The position numbers and the translations under genes are program-made. Positions 1-7,990 of a DNA stretch of 27,347 nt are shown in pieces (the stretch's first letter is position 1; every line of letters starts with the position of its first letter). Source of the stretch: an uncultured Eubacteriales bacterium. GTDB taxonomy: Bacteria; Bacillota; Clostridia; Oscillospirales; Oscillospiraceae. The DNA lies in NCBI GenBank assembly GCA_902477055.1, contig CABSFY010000016.1:1-27347 (forward strand), in the 5' to 3' direction. The notes beneath the pieces were generated by a model. It worked only from the letters and a program-made list of their open reading frames with translations, was not told where the DNA came from and searched no databases.

Positions 1-156
1 ATCCAGCTTACTGTGCCGTCCGTTGCGGCGGCAGATCGTATAAACGTTTGCCCCGAGCTCCTGCAGCAGCCGTGCCGCAGCCAGTCCCATGCCGGAGTAT
101 GCTCCGGAAACGACGACCGTTTTTCCCTCATATCCAAACAGGTTTTTCAGATCCAT
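1..156 (-). CDS. Short-chain dehydrogenase/reductase, N-terminal part (runs off left edge)
   Basis: Only the first 52 codons lie in the window. The start is ATG at 156, preceded on the minus strand by AAAGGGA about 6 bases upstream. Residues 11-22 form a beta strand followed by a glycine-rich turn (VVVSGAYSGMG), the Rossmann dinucleotide-binding motif of the SDR family in its TGxxxGxG-like form with Ser for Thr. The pattern resembles the coniferyl-alcohol or hydroxysteroid dehydrogenase-like SDRs common in Clostridia, which would be NAD(P)-dependent cytoplasmic alcohol/ketone oxidoreductases. The catalytic YxxxK region lies outside the window, so the substrate class cannot be given. A strong hairpin at 182-211 separates it from the upstream 70-residue gene. 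Confidence 0.8.
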   Translation of the reverse strand, partial: MDLKNLFGYEGKTVVVSGAYSGMGLAAARLLQELGANVYTICRRNGRHSKLD

Positions 157-181
157 ATTGTTTCCCTTTCATGCAGCATAC

Positions 182-211
182 AAAAAGGAGCCTGTGGTCA
201 GGCTCCTTTTT
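182..211 (-). terminator. Rho-independent terminator after the 70-residue gene
   Basis: A perfect 13-bp inverted repeat (AAAAAGGAGCCTG and its complement) surrounds a 4-base loop. The outer bases are A5 on one side and T5 on the other, so it can work in both directions. It lies 11 bases beyond the stop of the minus-strand gene at 223-435, before the SDR gene start at 156. Confidence 0.85.
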
Positions 212-222
212 GGCTTGGATAA

Positions 223-435
223 TTACTCGATCGCCTGAAGCTCCTTGTCCAGCTCCTCCAGATGGGGCTGCAGGAACGCCGACTGCGGGAAGCTGGCGAG
301 CTTGCGCAGCGTCAGACCGCCGACGAGCTTCATCTGCGGGTTCTTGGAAGCATCGGGGCTGTACTTGTCCAGAACAGCTGCCGCCGCCGGGTTCTTCAGA
401 ATGTCCTTTAACTTGCTGTCGAGAGAGTATGCCAT
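223..435 (-). CDS. 70-residue domain protein of unknown function
   Basis: The start is ATG at 435 with an AGGAGG ribosome site 8 bases upstream; a longer in-frame reading from 651 would run back through the terminator at 584-617 and has no ribosome site. The protein begins MAYSLDSKLKDIL and has no membrane segment or signal peptide. It has the look of a small helical domain (alternating charged and hydrophobic stretches, and an LRKLASFPQ segment near residues 46-54) that I recall both as standalone genes and as tails of larger enzymes in gut Clostridia. Its function is unknown to me. It lies between the polyamine importer and an SDR gene, with its own terminators on both sides, so it is probably a single-gene transcript. 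Confidence 0.8.
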   Translation of the reverse strand: MAYSLDSKLKDILKNPAAAAVLDKYSPDASKNPQMKLVGGLTLRKLASFPQSAFLQPHLEELDKELQAIE

Positions 436-635
436 GGTCGTTACCTCCTGTGTTATGAGTTCTGGTGATATTATACAAAATTTGGCCGCAAAACGACAGC
501 CTGCAAAGTGCAGGATAGACAAAACAACAAGCCCGCTAATTTGTAGGGCAGGGGAAGGCCCCCCGACTGCTCCGCTGCATGAAAAGCCCCAATACCGGGT
601 GGCCGGTATTGGGGCTTCGCATTTTTGGCAGCTAC
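436..635. other. Intergenic stretch, no gene seen
   Basis: About 200 bases between potD and the 70-residue gene. It holds the potD terminator (584-617) and presumably the promoter of the small gene. A segment around 541-580 is GC-rich and contains a GTAGGG core reminiscent of the dispersed repeats near the right end of the window. No coding frame with a ribosome site was seen. Confidence 0.5.
584..617 (-). terminator. Rho-independent terminator of the pot operon
   Basis: A perfect 15-bp inverted repeat (AAGCCCCAATACCGG and its complement) with a GTGG loop lies 19 bases past the potD stop codon. On the minus strand it is followed by CTTTTC. On the plus strand a short T run also follows (CATTTTT), so it may act in both directions. 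Confidence 0.85.
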
Positions 636-1835
636 TTATGTAGTTTTCCATTTGGCGCAGCGGCGGGCCTTTTTGGCGCGGCGGCGGGCCTTGGCGTAGA
701 GCCAGAGGACCGCGACGGCCACGGCGGCAGCGAGCGTCAGAATTAGGTAGACGGTGGTTGCCGTATCGGCGGTTTTCACGGTGAGCCAGAGCGTGTTCAT
801 CTCCTGCGTCGCCGTTTCGGACAGAGCGCGGAAGGCGGCGCCTCTTGCCAGCACCTCGCCGGAGGGGTAGGCGACGGGGTTTTCGGCCATCTCCGGGTCC
901 ATCAGCTCCTTCGCGGCGGTGGAGGGAGCGGAATAGCCGAGGTATTCCAGATTCTGCGCACAGATTTCCGGCGAGATCAGGAAGTTAATGAAGGTTTCGG
1001 CCTCTTTTTTATGCTCAGCGCCCTTGGGAATGCAGATAGCATCGACAAAGAGGTTGTAGCCCTCCTCCGGGAAGTAGAACGCCAGATCGGGGTTTTCCTC
1101 GACCATCGTCAGATAGTCGCCCGCGTAATACGGCGCAATCCACGCCTCGGCACGCTCCATCTTGTCAAAGATCTGGTCCATGACGTAGGCCTGCACCAGC
1201 GGCTTCTGGTCGCGCAGAAGCTGCGCCGACAGACCCAGCGCCACGCTGTCCTCGGTGTTGAGGTCATAGCCCAGCTCCAGCTGCGCGATGGCAAACGCGT
1301 CGCGGGGGTTATCGAACATCAGAATTTTGCCGGAATACTTCTCGTTCCAGAAAACCTCCCAGCCGGTGACATCGGCGGGATCGACATAGTTCGTATTGTA
1401 GATAATGCCGACGGTACCCCAGGTGTAGGGGACGGAGTAGCGGTTTTCCGGGTCGTAGGCGAGGTTCTTGAAGCCCTCGTCGATCGTCGCGTAGTTCGGG
1501 ATGTTAGAAAAGTCCAGCTCCTCCAGCATGTCCTCCTGAATGAGCTTGTCGATCATGTAATCCGACGGGATAATGATGTCAAACGACGAACCGCCCGCCT
1601 TGAGCTTGGTGTACATACTCTCGTTGCTGTCAAAGGTCATGTAGTTGACCTTGATGTTCGGATAGGCTTCCTCAAAGGCCTCGATTACGTCGAGAGAATC
1701 GTCCGTGCCGTCGGCGATGTACTGGCCCCAGTTGTAGACATTGATCGTCACCGTGTCGGCTGCGGAGGCCGTGGCGGAAAGCATTGCGGTAAGGATCGCC
1801 AGCATCAGGAGAATGGAAAGAATGCGTTTTGTCAT
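636..1835 (-). CDS. potD: Spermidine/putrescine ABC transporter substrate-binding protein
   Basis: The extracellular polyamine-binding component of the PotABCD importer. Residues 1-25 are a signal peptide ending in an AxA cleavage site (TASA/ADTV). The mature protein begins with the family's INVYNWGQYI strand, and the PSDYMIDKLI and YSVPYTWGTVGIIYN segments typical of PotD/PotF follow. There is no lipobox cysteine. Instead the protein continues past the usual PotD end with a hydrophobic segment at about residues 362-381 followed by a tail rich in Arg and Lys, which should anchor it to the outer face of the membrane. At 399 residues it is about 50 longer than E. coli PotD. Its ATG overlaps the potC stop by four bases (ATGA at 1832-1835), so it is translationally coupled and last in the operon. 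Confidence 0.93.
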   Translation of the reverse strand: MTKRILSILLMLAILTAMLSATASAADTVTINVYNWGQYIADGTDDSLDVIEAFEEAYPNIKVNYMTFDSNESMYTKLKAGGSSFDIIIPSDYMIDKLIQEDMLEELDFSNIPNYATIDEGFKNLAYDPENRYSVPYTWGTVGIIYNTNYVDPADVTGWEVFWNEKYSGKILMFDNPRDAFAIAQLELGYDLNTEDSVALGLSAQLLRDQKPLVQAYVMDQIFDKMERAEAWIAPYYAGDYLTMVEENPDLAFYFPEEGYNLFVDAICIPKGAEHKKEAETFINFLISPEICAQNLEYLGYSAPSTAAKELMDPEMAENPVAYPSGEVLARGAAFRALSETATQEMNTLWLTVKTADTATTVYLILTLAAAVAVAVLWLYAKARRRAKKARRCAKWKTT

Positions 1836-2647
1836 TTCGCCGCCCTCCTTTGCTTTTGCCGGCGGGTCTTATCCCGCGCCTGCAAAAGATTCATCGTTGT
1901 CATGATGAGCAGGATGACGAGGAACATCAGCGTAAACAGCGCATAGACCTTCGGCTGGATGGGCTTTTTCGTATAGCTGTAGATCTCGACCGGCAGGGTA
2001 ACGAAGCCGGAGCCGGTGACGAAGTAGGAAATGACAAAATCATCCAGCGACATCGTAAAGGCCATCAGCATACCGGAGATGATGCCAGGCATGATTTCAT
2101 GGATAATGACCTTGAAAAACGCCTGCAAAGGCGTACAGCCGAGGTCGAGCGCTGCCTCCGTGAGGTCGGGGTCCATCTGCGACAGCTTCGGCATGACGTT
2201 GAGGATGATGTACGGCAGATTGAACGTGATATGCGCAATTAGCAGCGTCCAGAAGCCGAGAATCGAATGGATGCGCAGCATCATACCGGCAAAGGCGAAC
2301 AACAGCGCCATGGAAACGCCGGTCACGATCTCCGGATTCGTCATGGGGATGTTCGTCAGCGTCATGACCGCCGAGCGCATCCGGCCGCGCATCCTGAAGA
2401 TGCCGATTGCGGCTGCCGTGCCGAGAATTGTCGCCAGCAGGCTTGCCAGCACGGAGATAATCAGCGAATTGCGCAGCAGCGCCAGCAGGGACGAGTCGCG
2501 GAACAGCTCCTTGTATTGGTCGAAGGTGAAGCCCTTGAACACGGCGATGTCCATGCCCTTGTTGAACGAGGCAATCGCCAGAACGACCATCGGGATGTAC
2601 AGGAAAATAAAGACCAGAACGGTGAAAATACGGTTGAATCTTCTCAT
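1832..2647 (-). CDS. potC: Polyamine ABC transporter permease PotC
   Basis: Inner-membrane permease of the polyamine importer, 271 residues, the usual size. It begins with a basic N-terminus and a first helix near residues 8-29. The binding-protein-dependent transport signature (EAALDLGCTPLQAFFKVIIHE) lies near residues 165-185; this cytoplasmic loop contacts the PotA ATPase. Hydrophobic segments are consistent with six helices. The start overlaps the potB stop (ATGA, 2644-2647) and the stop overlaps the potD start, so expression is coupled through the operon. Assignment as PotC rather than PotB rests on gene order (A-B-C-D) and the short N-terminus. Confidence 0.93.
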   Translation of the reverse strand: MRRFNRIFTVLVFIFLYIPMVVLAIASFNKGMDIAVFKGFTFDQYKELFRDSSLLALLRNSLIISVLASLLATILGTAAAIGIFRMRGRMRSAVMTLTNIPMTNPEIVTGVSMALLFAFAGMMLRIHSILGFWTLLIAHITFNLPYIILNVMPKLSQMDPDLTEAALDLGCTPLQAFFKVIIHEIMPGIISGMLMAFTMSLDDFVISYFVTGSGFVTLPVEIYSYTKKPIQPKVYALFTLMFLVILLIMTTMNLLQARDKTRRQKQRRAAK

Positions 2648-3459
2648 ATCGTCACCATGCTTTCTTCTTCGTCGTCCGTAAAGTGGTTCATGATGCCGAT
2701 GCAGGCGAAGATGAGCACCATCAGTACCAGCGACATCGCGGCGCCGAGATTCGGATTGTAGGCGGACTTGAACTGTGACTCGATCACGTCGCCGATGAGG
2801 ATCGTGCCGGGCGAGCCGAGCTTCTGCGAAATGTAGAAGGTCGAAACGGCGGGGACGAACACCATCGTGATGCCCGAAACGATGCCGGGGACGGACAGGG
2901 GAAGGGTGACCTTGGTAAAGACCTGCCGCGTGTTGCAGCCGAGGTCCTCCGCGGCCTCGACAAGGCGGTGATCGATTTTCATGATGACCGTGTAAAGCGG
3001 CAAAATCATATACGGCAGATAGTTATAGACCATGCCGAGAATGACCGCGCCGTTGTTGCGGATGAGCGGCAGGGGAGAAAGACCGAGCGACTGCACAAAG
3101 TTGTTGATAATGCCGGTATCCTCCAGCAGCGCGACCCACGCCAGCGTCCGCAGCAGGAAGCTCATGCACATCGGCAGCATGATGAACATTTGCAGAAAAC
3201 GCTGCTTGAGCGGCGAGCAATGGGCGATATAATACGCCACAGGGTAGCCGATGACAAGGCAGATCAGCGTCGCGAAAATGCTCAGCCAAATCGACCGCAG
3301 GAAGATGGGAAGATAATCCCAAATTTTCGTAAGGTTCGCAAGGGTAAAGGCTCCCGTGATCGAGTCCGTGAAGGCGTAGTAGGCCACAACGCCGAGCGGG
3401 ATCAGGGTGAACAGGAGCATCCAGATAATGTACGGACCGGACAGCCACTTACTCTTCAT
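2644..3459 (-). CDS. potB: Polyamine ABC transporter permease PotB
   Basis: First permease subunit of the polyamine importer, 271 residues. I chose ATG at 3459 (MKSKWLSGPYIIWML) because GGAGG stands about 9 bases upstream; the frame stays open to 3492 without a better site. That start overlaps the end of potA by 11 bases. The EAAEDLGCNTRQVFTKVTLP loop near residues 170-190 is the ATPase-contact motif, and about six hydrophobic segments are visible. PotB and PotC would form the heterodimeric membrane channel. The last seven codons are acidic then hydrophobic, ending on the TGA shared with the potC start. Confidence 0.93.
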   Translation of the reverse strand: MKSKWLSGPYIIWMLLFTLIPLGVVAYYAFTDSITGAFTLANLTKIWDYLPIFLRSIWLSIFATLICLVIGYPVAYYIAHCSPLKQRFLQMFIMLPMCMSFLLRTLAWVALLEDTGIINNFVQSLGLSPLPLIRNNGAVILGMVYNYLPYMILPLYTVIMKIDHRLVEAAEDLGCNTRQVFTKVTLPLSVPGIVSGITMVFVPAVSTFYISQKLGSPGTILIGDVIESQFKSAYNPNLGAAMSLVLMVLIFACIGIMNHFTDDEEESMVTI

Positions 3460-4573
3460 CGTCGCTGCCCTCCGCGTCCGCGATCTCGTCATATTCCGCG
3501 GAATAGGAGCTGTAATCGCCGAACATACCCGAATATTCGCTCTTATGCATAATATGGATATCCTCAGGATTCAGGCAAATGCCGATATACGAGCCGACGG
3601 GGCAGTAGTCCGTGGTCTGAATGAGCCACTTGAAGCCCTTGAAATCGACGATCGTGTCGTAGTGGACGCCCTTGAAGGTGACGGAGGTGACCGTACCGCA
3701 GAGATGACCGGTGTCGGCGGGGACAATGTCGATGTCCTCCGGACGGATGACGACATCGACCGGCTCGTTCTTCGCAAAGCCGCTGTCCACGCAGGGGAAC
3801 TGGCGGCCGAAGAACTTCACCAGACGGTCCTCCAGCATCACGCCGTCAAGAATGTTCGACTCGCCGATGAAGTCGGCGACGAACGCGTTTTTCGGTTCGT
3901 TGTAAATATCCTCCGGTGTACCGATCTGCTGAATTCTGCCCTTGTCCATGACGACGATGGTGTCGGACATGGTCAGCGCTTCCTCCTGATCGTGTGTGAC
4001 GTAGATGAAGGTGATCCCCATCGCCTGCTGAATACGCTTGAGCTCGTTCTGCATATCCTTTCGCAGACGAAGATCCAACGCACCCAGCGGCTCGTCAAGC
4101 AGCAGCACCTTCGGACGATTCACCAACGCGCGCGCGATGGCGACGCGCTGCTGCTGCCCGCCGGAGAGGGCCGTGACCTTGCGGTTTTCAAAGCCCTTGA
4201 GTGAAACGATCTCCAGCATCTCCGTGACACGCTCATCGATCTCTTTTTCGCTGAGCTTGGCAATGCGCAGTCCGAACGCGATGTTATCATACACGTCCAG
4301 ATGGGGAAACAGCGCATATCGCTGGAACACCGTGTTGATTTTTCGCTGGTAGGCAGGCACCTCATTGATGCGCTTGCCGTCAAACAGAACATCGCCGGAT
4401 GTCGGCGTCAAAAAGCCTCCGATGACACGAAGCGTGGTGGTCTTGCCGCAGCCGCTCGGGCCGAGCAAGGTGAGAAATTCCTTGTCATTGATGTAAAGAT
4501 TGATCGCGTCGAGAATGCGCTCTCCGTCAAACTCCATCACAAGGTCTGTCAAACGGATCAGCTCCTGGGACAT
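3449..4573 (-). CDS. potA: Polyamine ABC transporter ATPase PotA
   Basis: Cytoplasmic ATPase of the spermidine/putrescine importer, 374 residues. Walker A is GPSGCGKTT at 38-46, the Q-loop is near Q84, the ABC signature LSGGQQQR is at 136-143, Walker B plus D-loop (LLLDEPLGALD) at 157-167, and the switch His is in YVTHDQEE near 194. The region after about residue 240 matches the TOBE-type regulatory domain of PotA/MalK ATPases. The C-terminus is unusually acidic (Asp/Glu-rich). It is the first gene of potABCD, with GGGGGAGG just before ATG and a TATAAT box upstream (4592-4597). No amino-acid or polyamine riboswitch was recognised in the leader. Confidence 0.95.
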   Translation of the reverse strand: MSQELIRLTDLVMEFDGERILDAINLYINDKEFLTLLGPSGCGKTTTLRVIGGFLTPTSGDVLFDGKRINEVPAYQRKINTVFQRYALFPHLDVYDNIAFGLRIAKLSEKEIDERVTEMLEIVSLKGFENRKVTALSGGQQQRVAIARALVNRPKVLLLDEPLGALDLRLRKDMQNELKRIQQAMGITFIYVTHDQEEALTMSDTIVVMDKGRIQQIGTPEDIYNEPKNAFVADFIGESNILDGVMLEDRLVKFFGRQFPCVDSGFAKNEPVDVVIRPEDIDIVPADTGHLCGTVTSVTFKGVHYDTIVDFKGFKWLIQTTDYCPVGSYIGICLNPEDIHIMHKSEYSGMFGDYSSYSAEYDEIADAEGSDDEE

Positions 4574-4591
4574 TTATCCTCCCCCATTTCT

Positions 4592-4619
4592 ATTATAGTA
4601 GCCTGCGGAAAATCCACAA
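4592..4619 (-). promoter_or_regulatory. Probable sigma-A promoter of potABCD
   Basis: On the minus strand a perfect TATAAT box (4597 to 4592) lies about 18 bases upstream of the potA ATG, with TTGTGG as a weak -35 box 16 bases further up (4619 to 4614). The -10 is convincing and the -35 is not. With so short a leader, the transcript start would be only about 10 bases from the ribosome site. Confidence 0.6.
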
Positions 4620-4801
4620 AACCCTATTGTGAACTATATATGCAGGAGCTTGGAATGTCAATGCCTTTTTCGAGTTTTTCCCGGTTTTTTTGACGTTTTT
4701 TTTACGCAGAGGTCCCCAAAGATTTTTCTGTAGATTTTTCGGGGAAAATGTGTTAGGATGATAGCGTAATATCCCAATCTGAGAGAGGAAAGGAGAACAA
4801 A

Positions 4802-6280
4802 ATGAAACAGGTTCGCTATTATGTCAGCCGGAAGAATCCGATGACCTGGCTTTCCGCCCTGCTGTGCATCGGTGCGGCTGTAATGTACATTCTTGCACTG
4901 TGCTTCGGTGAAGGACCGGAGATTTCGGCGGTCAACATCTGGTTCCAGAAGGTGCTGCCGATCTGGTGTGCGCTCGGCTTTGCGTTTATCGTTGTGGTAC
5001 GGGGGCCGAAGGAGCTGTATCGGTCCACCAGGCCTGTTTTCTGGGCCTGCGTCTATTTCGGCCAGATTGCCTTGGACTGGTATCTGCGTATCCGGCGCGA
5101 CCCGTCGTGCGCGTTGACGTTGACGGGTGGGTATAATTTGTTTGCCTATCTGCGGTATGTCGTCGCCTGCTGGGTGCTGTATCTGGCGTTTTACACGATC
5201 TATCGGATGGTAATGACCGGAAAATTTCATAGGATGCTGGTCCTGCCGCTGCTGACCGCTCTGCCTGTGGGCTTCCTCGCCTACGATTTGCTGACGACGG
5301 CAGGCGGCGTGGCTCTGTATGACTTGTTCAATAAGATCGGCAATCTCTGCCTTGTGACGGCGCTGTTCGCAATGGCGCTGGCCCTGCGCGTCTTTACCGA
5401 CGGAAAGTACCATCCGACTTGGGGCGACCGGAAGGACGGCCGCCGCGTCCGCACGATGAGCGGAATGTCGGTCGTCGCGGGTTACATCATGCCCGACCGC
5501 AACGATGCCTGCAACAGCATCCATGATACCGTGGAGATCACGGCGGCGGAGCGCTACGTCCATAAAAAGCGCGCCGAGGGCCTGGAGGGCTTCGGCATCT
5601 TTCACGTGTTCCTCGCGGCTTACGTTCGCTGTATCGCGAAATATCCCGGCTGCAACCGCTTTTTCTCCGGGCAGCGTGTGTATCAGCGTGACGACGATAT
5701 CGCCTTTACTATGACCGTCAAAAAGGAAATGTCTACCGATGCACCGGATACGACCATTAAGCTCCACCTGAACCGCGCGGATACGGCGACGGAGGTATAC
5801 CAGAAGCTCAACGCCGTGATCGAGGAGGTCAAGAACACCCCGCTCGACAGCAGCTTTGACAATCTGGCGGGGCTGCTGGCCAGCCTGCCGGGGCTGCTGC
5901 TGAAGTTTACGGTCTGGTCGCTGAAGGTCGCGGACTACTTCGGCAAGCTCCCGAAGGTTTTGACGGAGCTTAGCCCCTTCCATGGCTCGGTGATTTTCAC
6001 CTCGATGGGGTCGCTCGGTATTCCGCCGATCGTCCACCATCTGTATAACTTTGGCAACCTGCCCGTATTCATGGCGGTCGGCAGGAAGTACCGCAAGACT
6101 GAGCTGGACACCGAGGGCAAGCCACTCACGCGCCGGTATGTGGATTTCGTCCTAAACTGCGACGAGCGTACCGTGGACGGTTTCTACTATGCCACGGTTC
6201 TGAAATACTTCCATAAGATCCTCCGCAACCCGTCCGTGCTGGATAACCCGCCGGAGGAGATTGTGCAGGATATTGACTGA
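4802..6280 (+). CDS. Membrane protein fused to an E2/CAT-type acyltransferase domain lacking the catalytic His
   Basis: A 492-residue two-part protein; AAAGGAG precedes the ATG. Residues 1-200 carry about six hydrophobic helices (near 15-36, 48-66, 76-95, 112-138, 142-166 and 174-198). Residues 215-492 resemble the catalytic fold of 2-oxoacid dehydrogenase E2 subunits and chloramphenicol acetyltransferase, including an SPFHGSVIFTSMGSLGI strand region. In active E2/CAT enzymes the motif is HxxxDG (DHRxxDG). Here it reads DERTVDG, with Glu455 where His is expected and Asp459-Gly460 kept. I recall standalone clostridial E2-like proteins with the same DER substitution, so this may be a family trait and not recent decay. 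No E1, E3 or lipoyl domain is nearby, so a dehydrogenase-complex role is unlikely. It is followed 13 bases later by a lipoprotein gene, probably co-transcribed. Confidence 0.8.
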   Translation: MKQVRYYVSRKNPMTWLSALLCIGAAVMYILALCFGEGPEISAVNIWFQKVLPIWCALGFAFIVVVRGPKELYRSTRPVFWACVYFGQIALDWYLRIRRDPSCALTLTGGYNLFAYLRYVVACWVLYLAFYTIYRMVMTGKFHRMLVLPLLTALPVGFLAYDLLTTAGGVALYDLFNKIGNLCLVTALFAMALALRVFTDGKYHPTWGDRKDGRRVRTMSGMSVVAGYIMPDRNDACNSIHDTVEITAAERYVHKKRAEGLEGFGIFHVFLAAYVRCIAKYPGCNRFFSGQRVYQRDDDIAFTMTVKKEMSTDAPDTTIKLHLNRADTATEVYQKLNAVIEEVKNTPLDSSFDNLAGLLASLPGLLLKFTVWSLKVADYFGKLPKVLTELSPFHGSVIFTSMGSLGIPPIVHHLYNFGNLPVFMAVGRKYRKTELDTEGKPLTRRYVDFVLNCDERTVDGFYYATVLKYFHKILRNPSVLDNPPEEIVQDID

Positions 6281-6293
6281 GAGGGAAATACAA

Positions 6294-6911
6294 ATGAAAC
6301 GACTCGGAATTCTCACCGCGCTTCTGCTGGCGATGCTTCTGACTGCCTGCGCCGGCCGCACAGCAGGGGAGGAAACAACGCCCACGACCCAGCCGACCGA
6401 AGCTGTAACGACCCTCGCGCTCGAGACGGAAGCGACCGACCCGCCCACCGAGGCCCCGACGGAGGCACAGACAGAAGCTCCGGAAGAAGCCGCCTACATC
6501 TACACCGTTCCGGACGGCTGGGTCAAGGCGGGTGAGCAGATGGGCATGGCATTTTACACCGAGGACGGTCATGAAAATGACGCGATGCCGGATAATATTT
6601 CGGTGTCGATCGGCGAAAGCCGCTATTCATTGGACGATCAGGAAACCTTCAAAGCAGCCGTCCTGCAACTGATTGGGATGCAGATAGGTGATAGCTCTGG
6701 CACACAGGTTTATGCCGAAGGCATTACGACGGAGCAGGACCTGATCACCTACAAATTTGTGATCGACGACGGCGACACTGTGACGACGCAGTATTATATC
6801 CTGAAGGACTATGGCTTCTGCCTTGTCCAGCTGACCAACTTCACCGGCGCAAGCGCCCCGGACGAAGCGGCACAGGCAATCGTGGACAGCTTCGCTTGGA
6901 ACGAAGCATAA
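6294..6911 (+). CDS. Putative lipoprotein with Thr/Glu/Pro-rich linker
   Basis: The start is ATG at 6294, after GAGAGGGAAA. The N-terminus MKRLGILTALLLAMLLTAC is a lipoprotein signal with lipobox LTAC, so Cys19 should be lipidated and the protein tethered outside the membrane. Residues about 25-70 form a low-complexity linker rich in Thr, Glu and Pro. A folded domain follows from about residue 72 (YIYTVPDGWVKAGEQ onward to the end) with no catalytic motif I can name. It resembles small clostridial lipoproteins with a 'VPDGW' beta-domain, which are of unknown function. It ends at a strong bidirectional terminator. Its link to the preceding membrane acyltransferase-like gene is inferred from the 13-base spacing. 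Confidence 0.8.
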   Translation: MKRLGILTALLLAMLLTACAGRTAGEETTPTTQPTEAVTTLALETEATDPPTEAPTEAQTEAPEEAAYIYTVPDGWVKAGEQMGMAFYTEDGHENDAMPDNISVSIGESRYSLDDQETFKAAVLQLIGMQIGDSSGTQVYAEGITTEQDLITYKFVIDDGDTVTTQYYILKDYGFCLVQLTNFTGASAPDEAAQAIVDSFAWNEA

Positions 6912-6917
6912 AATAAA

Positions 6918-6957
6918 ATCAAGCGCGGCACCGTCATTGAGCGGTGCCGCGTTTGAT
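6918..6957. terminator. Shared bidirectional terminator
   Basis: A 16-bp stem (ATCAAGCGCGGCACCG and its complement, one G-T pair) with an 8-base loop lies between the plus-strand lipoprotein stop (6911) and the minus-strand carbamate kinase stop (6974). On the minus strand it is followed by a run rich in T (TTTTATTTTA), so it is strongest for arcC. Confidence 0.85.
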
Positions 6958-6973
6958 TTATACGGTTGGCAAA

Positions 6974-7900
6974 TTACAGATGGACCTTCGTGCCGGACTC
7001 GCCGCGAACGGCAGCACCGGCGTTTTCGAGGGAGGCGATGATCGCCGTGCCGCCGGTCTTGGCGAAGCTGACGGCGGCCTTGACCTTCGGGAGCATGGAG
7101 CCGGGGGCGAAGTGACCCTCGCCGCAGTACTTCTCGGCCTGCTCGACGGTCATTTCGCTGAGGCTCTCCTGATTCGGCTTACCCCAGTTGATGCAGACAC
7201 GGTCAACGGCGGTCAGGATGACCAGCGCGTCGGCGTGGACCAGCTCGGCGAGCTTTGCGGAGGCGAAGTCCTTGTCGATGACGGCGGGCGTGCCGTAGAG
7301 CTTGCCGTCCTTGCGAACGACGGGAATGCCGCCGCCGCCGACGGTGATAACGACGCAGCCGTTCTCGATCAGCGTATTGACGGTTTTCTTCTCAATGACG
7401 TCGATGGGCTTCGGGGAGGGAACGACCTGACGGTAGCCGCGGCCTGCGTCCTCGACCATGCTGTAGCCCTTCTCGGCGGCGATGCGGTCGGCGGTTTCCT
7501 TGTCATAGAACGCGCCGACGGGCTTCGTGGGATTCTGGAAGGCGGGGTCGTTCTCGTCAACGAGGACCTGCGTCACGACGGTGGCGACCTCCTTCGTCAT
7601 GCCGCGGGAGGACAGCTCATTGCCGATGGCGTTTTGCAGATGGTAGCCGATGTAGCCCTGGCTCATTGCACCGCACTCGGGGAAGGGCATATCGGACTTG
7701 ATTGCTTTGGCCTCGGCGGCAGTGGCCATACCGAGGTTGATCATGCCGACCTGCGGGCCGTTGCCGTGGGCGATGACGACCTCGTTGCCCTGCGCGATCA
7801 GATCGACGATGGGCTTTGCGGTTTCGGTGACGAGCTTGAGCTGCTCATAGGGAGTGTTGCCGAGGGCGTTGCCGCCGAGGGCAATAACGATTCTGGACAT
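6974..7900 (-). CDS. arcC: Carbamate kinase
   Basis: Makes ATP and carbamate from carbamoyl phosphate and ADP, the energy-yielding last step of anaerobic carbamoyl catabolism. The 308-residue length is standard. It begins IVIALGGNAL, the family's N-terminal phosphate-binding strand, and has AHGNGPQVG near 44-52, VGGGGIPV near 193-200 and DKDFASAKLA near 213-222, all characteristic of carbamate kinases in the amino-acid kinase fold. GAGGT lies 8 bases before ATG. It follows YgeW and YgeY on the same strand, matching E. coli where the kinase paralogue yqeA ends the ygeW-ygeX-ygeY-hyuA set. A terminator (8071-8097) separates it from ygeW, so it may have its own promoter or depend on read-through. 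Confidence 0.96.
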   Translation of the reverse strand: MSRIVIALGGNALGNTPYEQLKLVTETAKPIVDLIAQGNEVVIAHGNGPQVGMINLGMATAAEAKAIKSDMPFPECGAMSQGYIGYHLQNAIGNELSSRGMTKEVATVVTQVLVDENDPAFQNPTKPVGAFYDKETADRIAAEKGYSMVEDAGRGYRQVVPSPKPIDVIEKKTVNTLIENGCVVITVGGGGIPVVRKDGKLYGTPAVIDKDFASAKLAELVHADALVILTAVDRVCINWGKPNQESLSEMTVEQAEKYCGEGHFAPGSMLPKVKAAVSFAKTGGTAIIASLENAGAAVRGESGTKVHL

Positions 7901-7990
7901 GGTGAATTACCTCATTTCAAAATTTCTTTTTGACTTGCGGACGGGACGAATTCGCCGAAAGCTGGTCAAATTCGGTAGCCCTATCGCACA

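Noticed and set aside
4658..6040. A 460-codon open frame on the minus strand opposite the membrane acyltransferase-like gene
   Set aside because: Arg/His/Gln-rich shadow translation without family motifs; the plus-strand gene has a ribosome site, helices and a recognisable domain.
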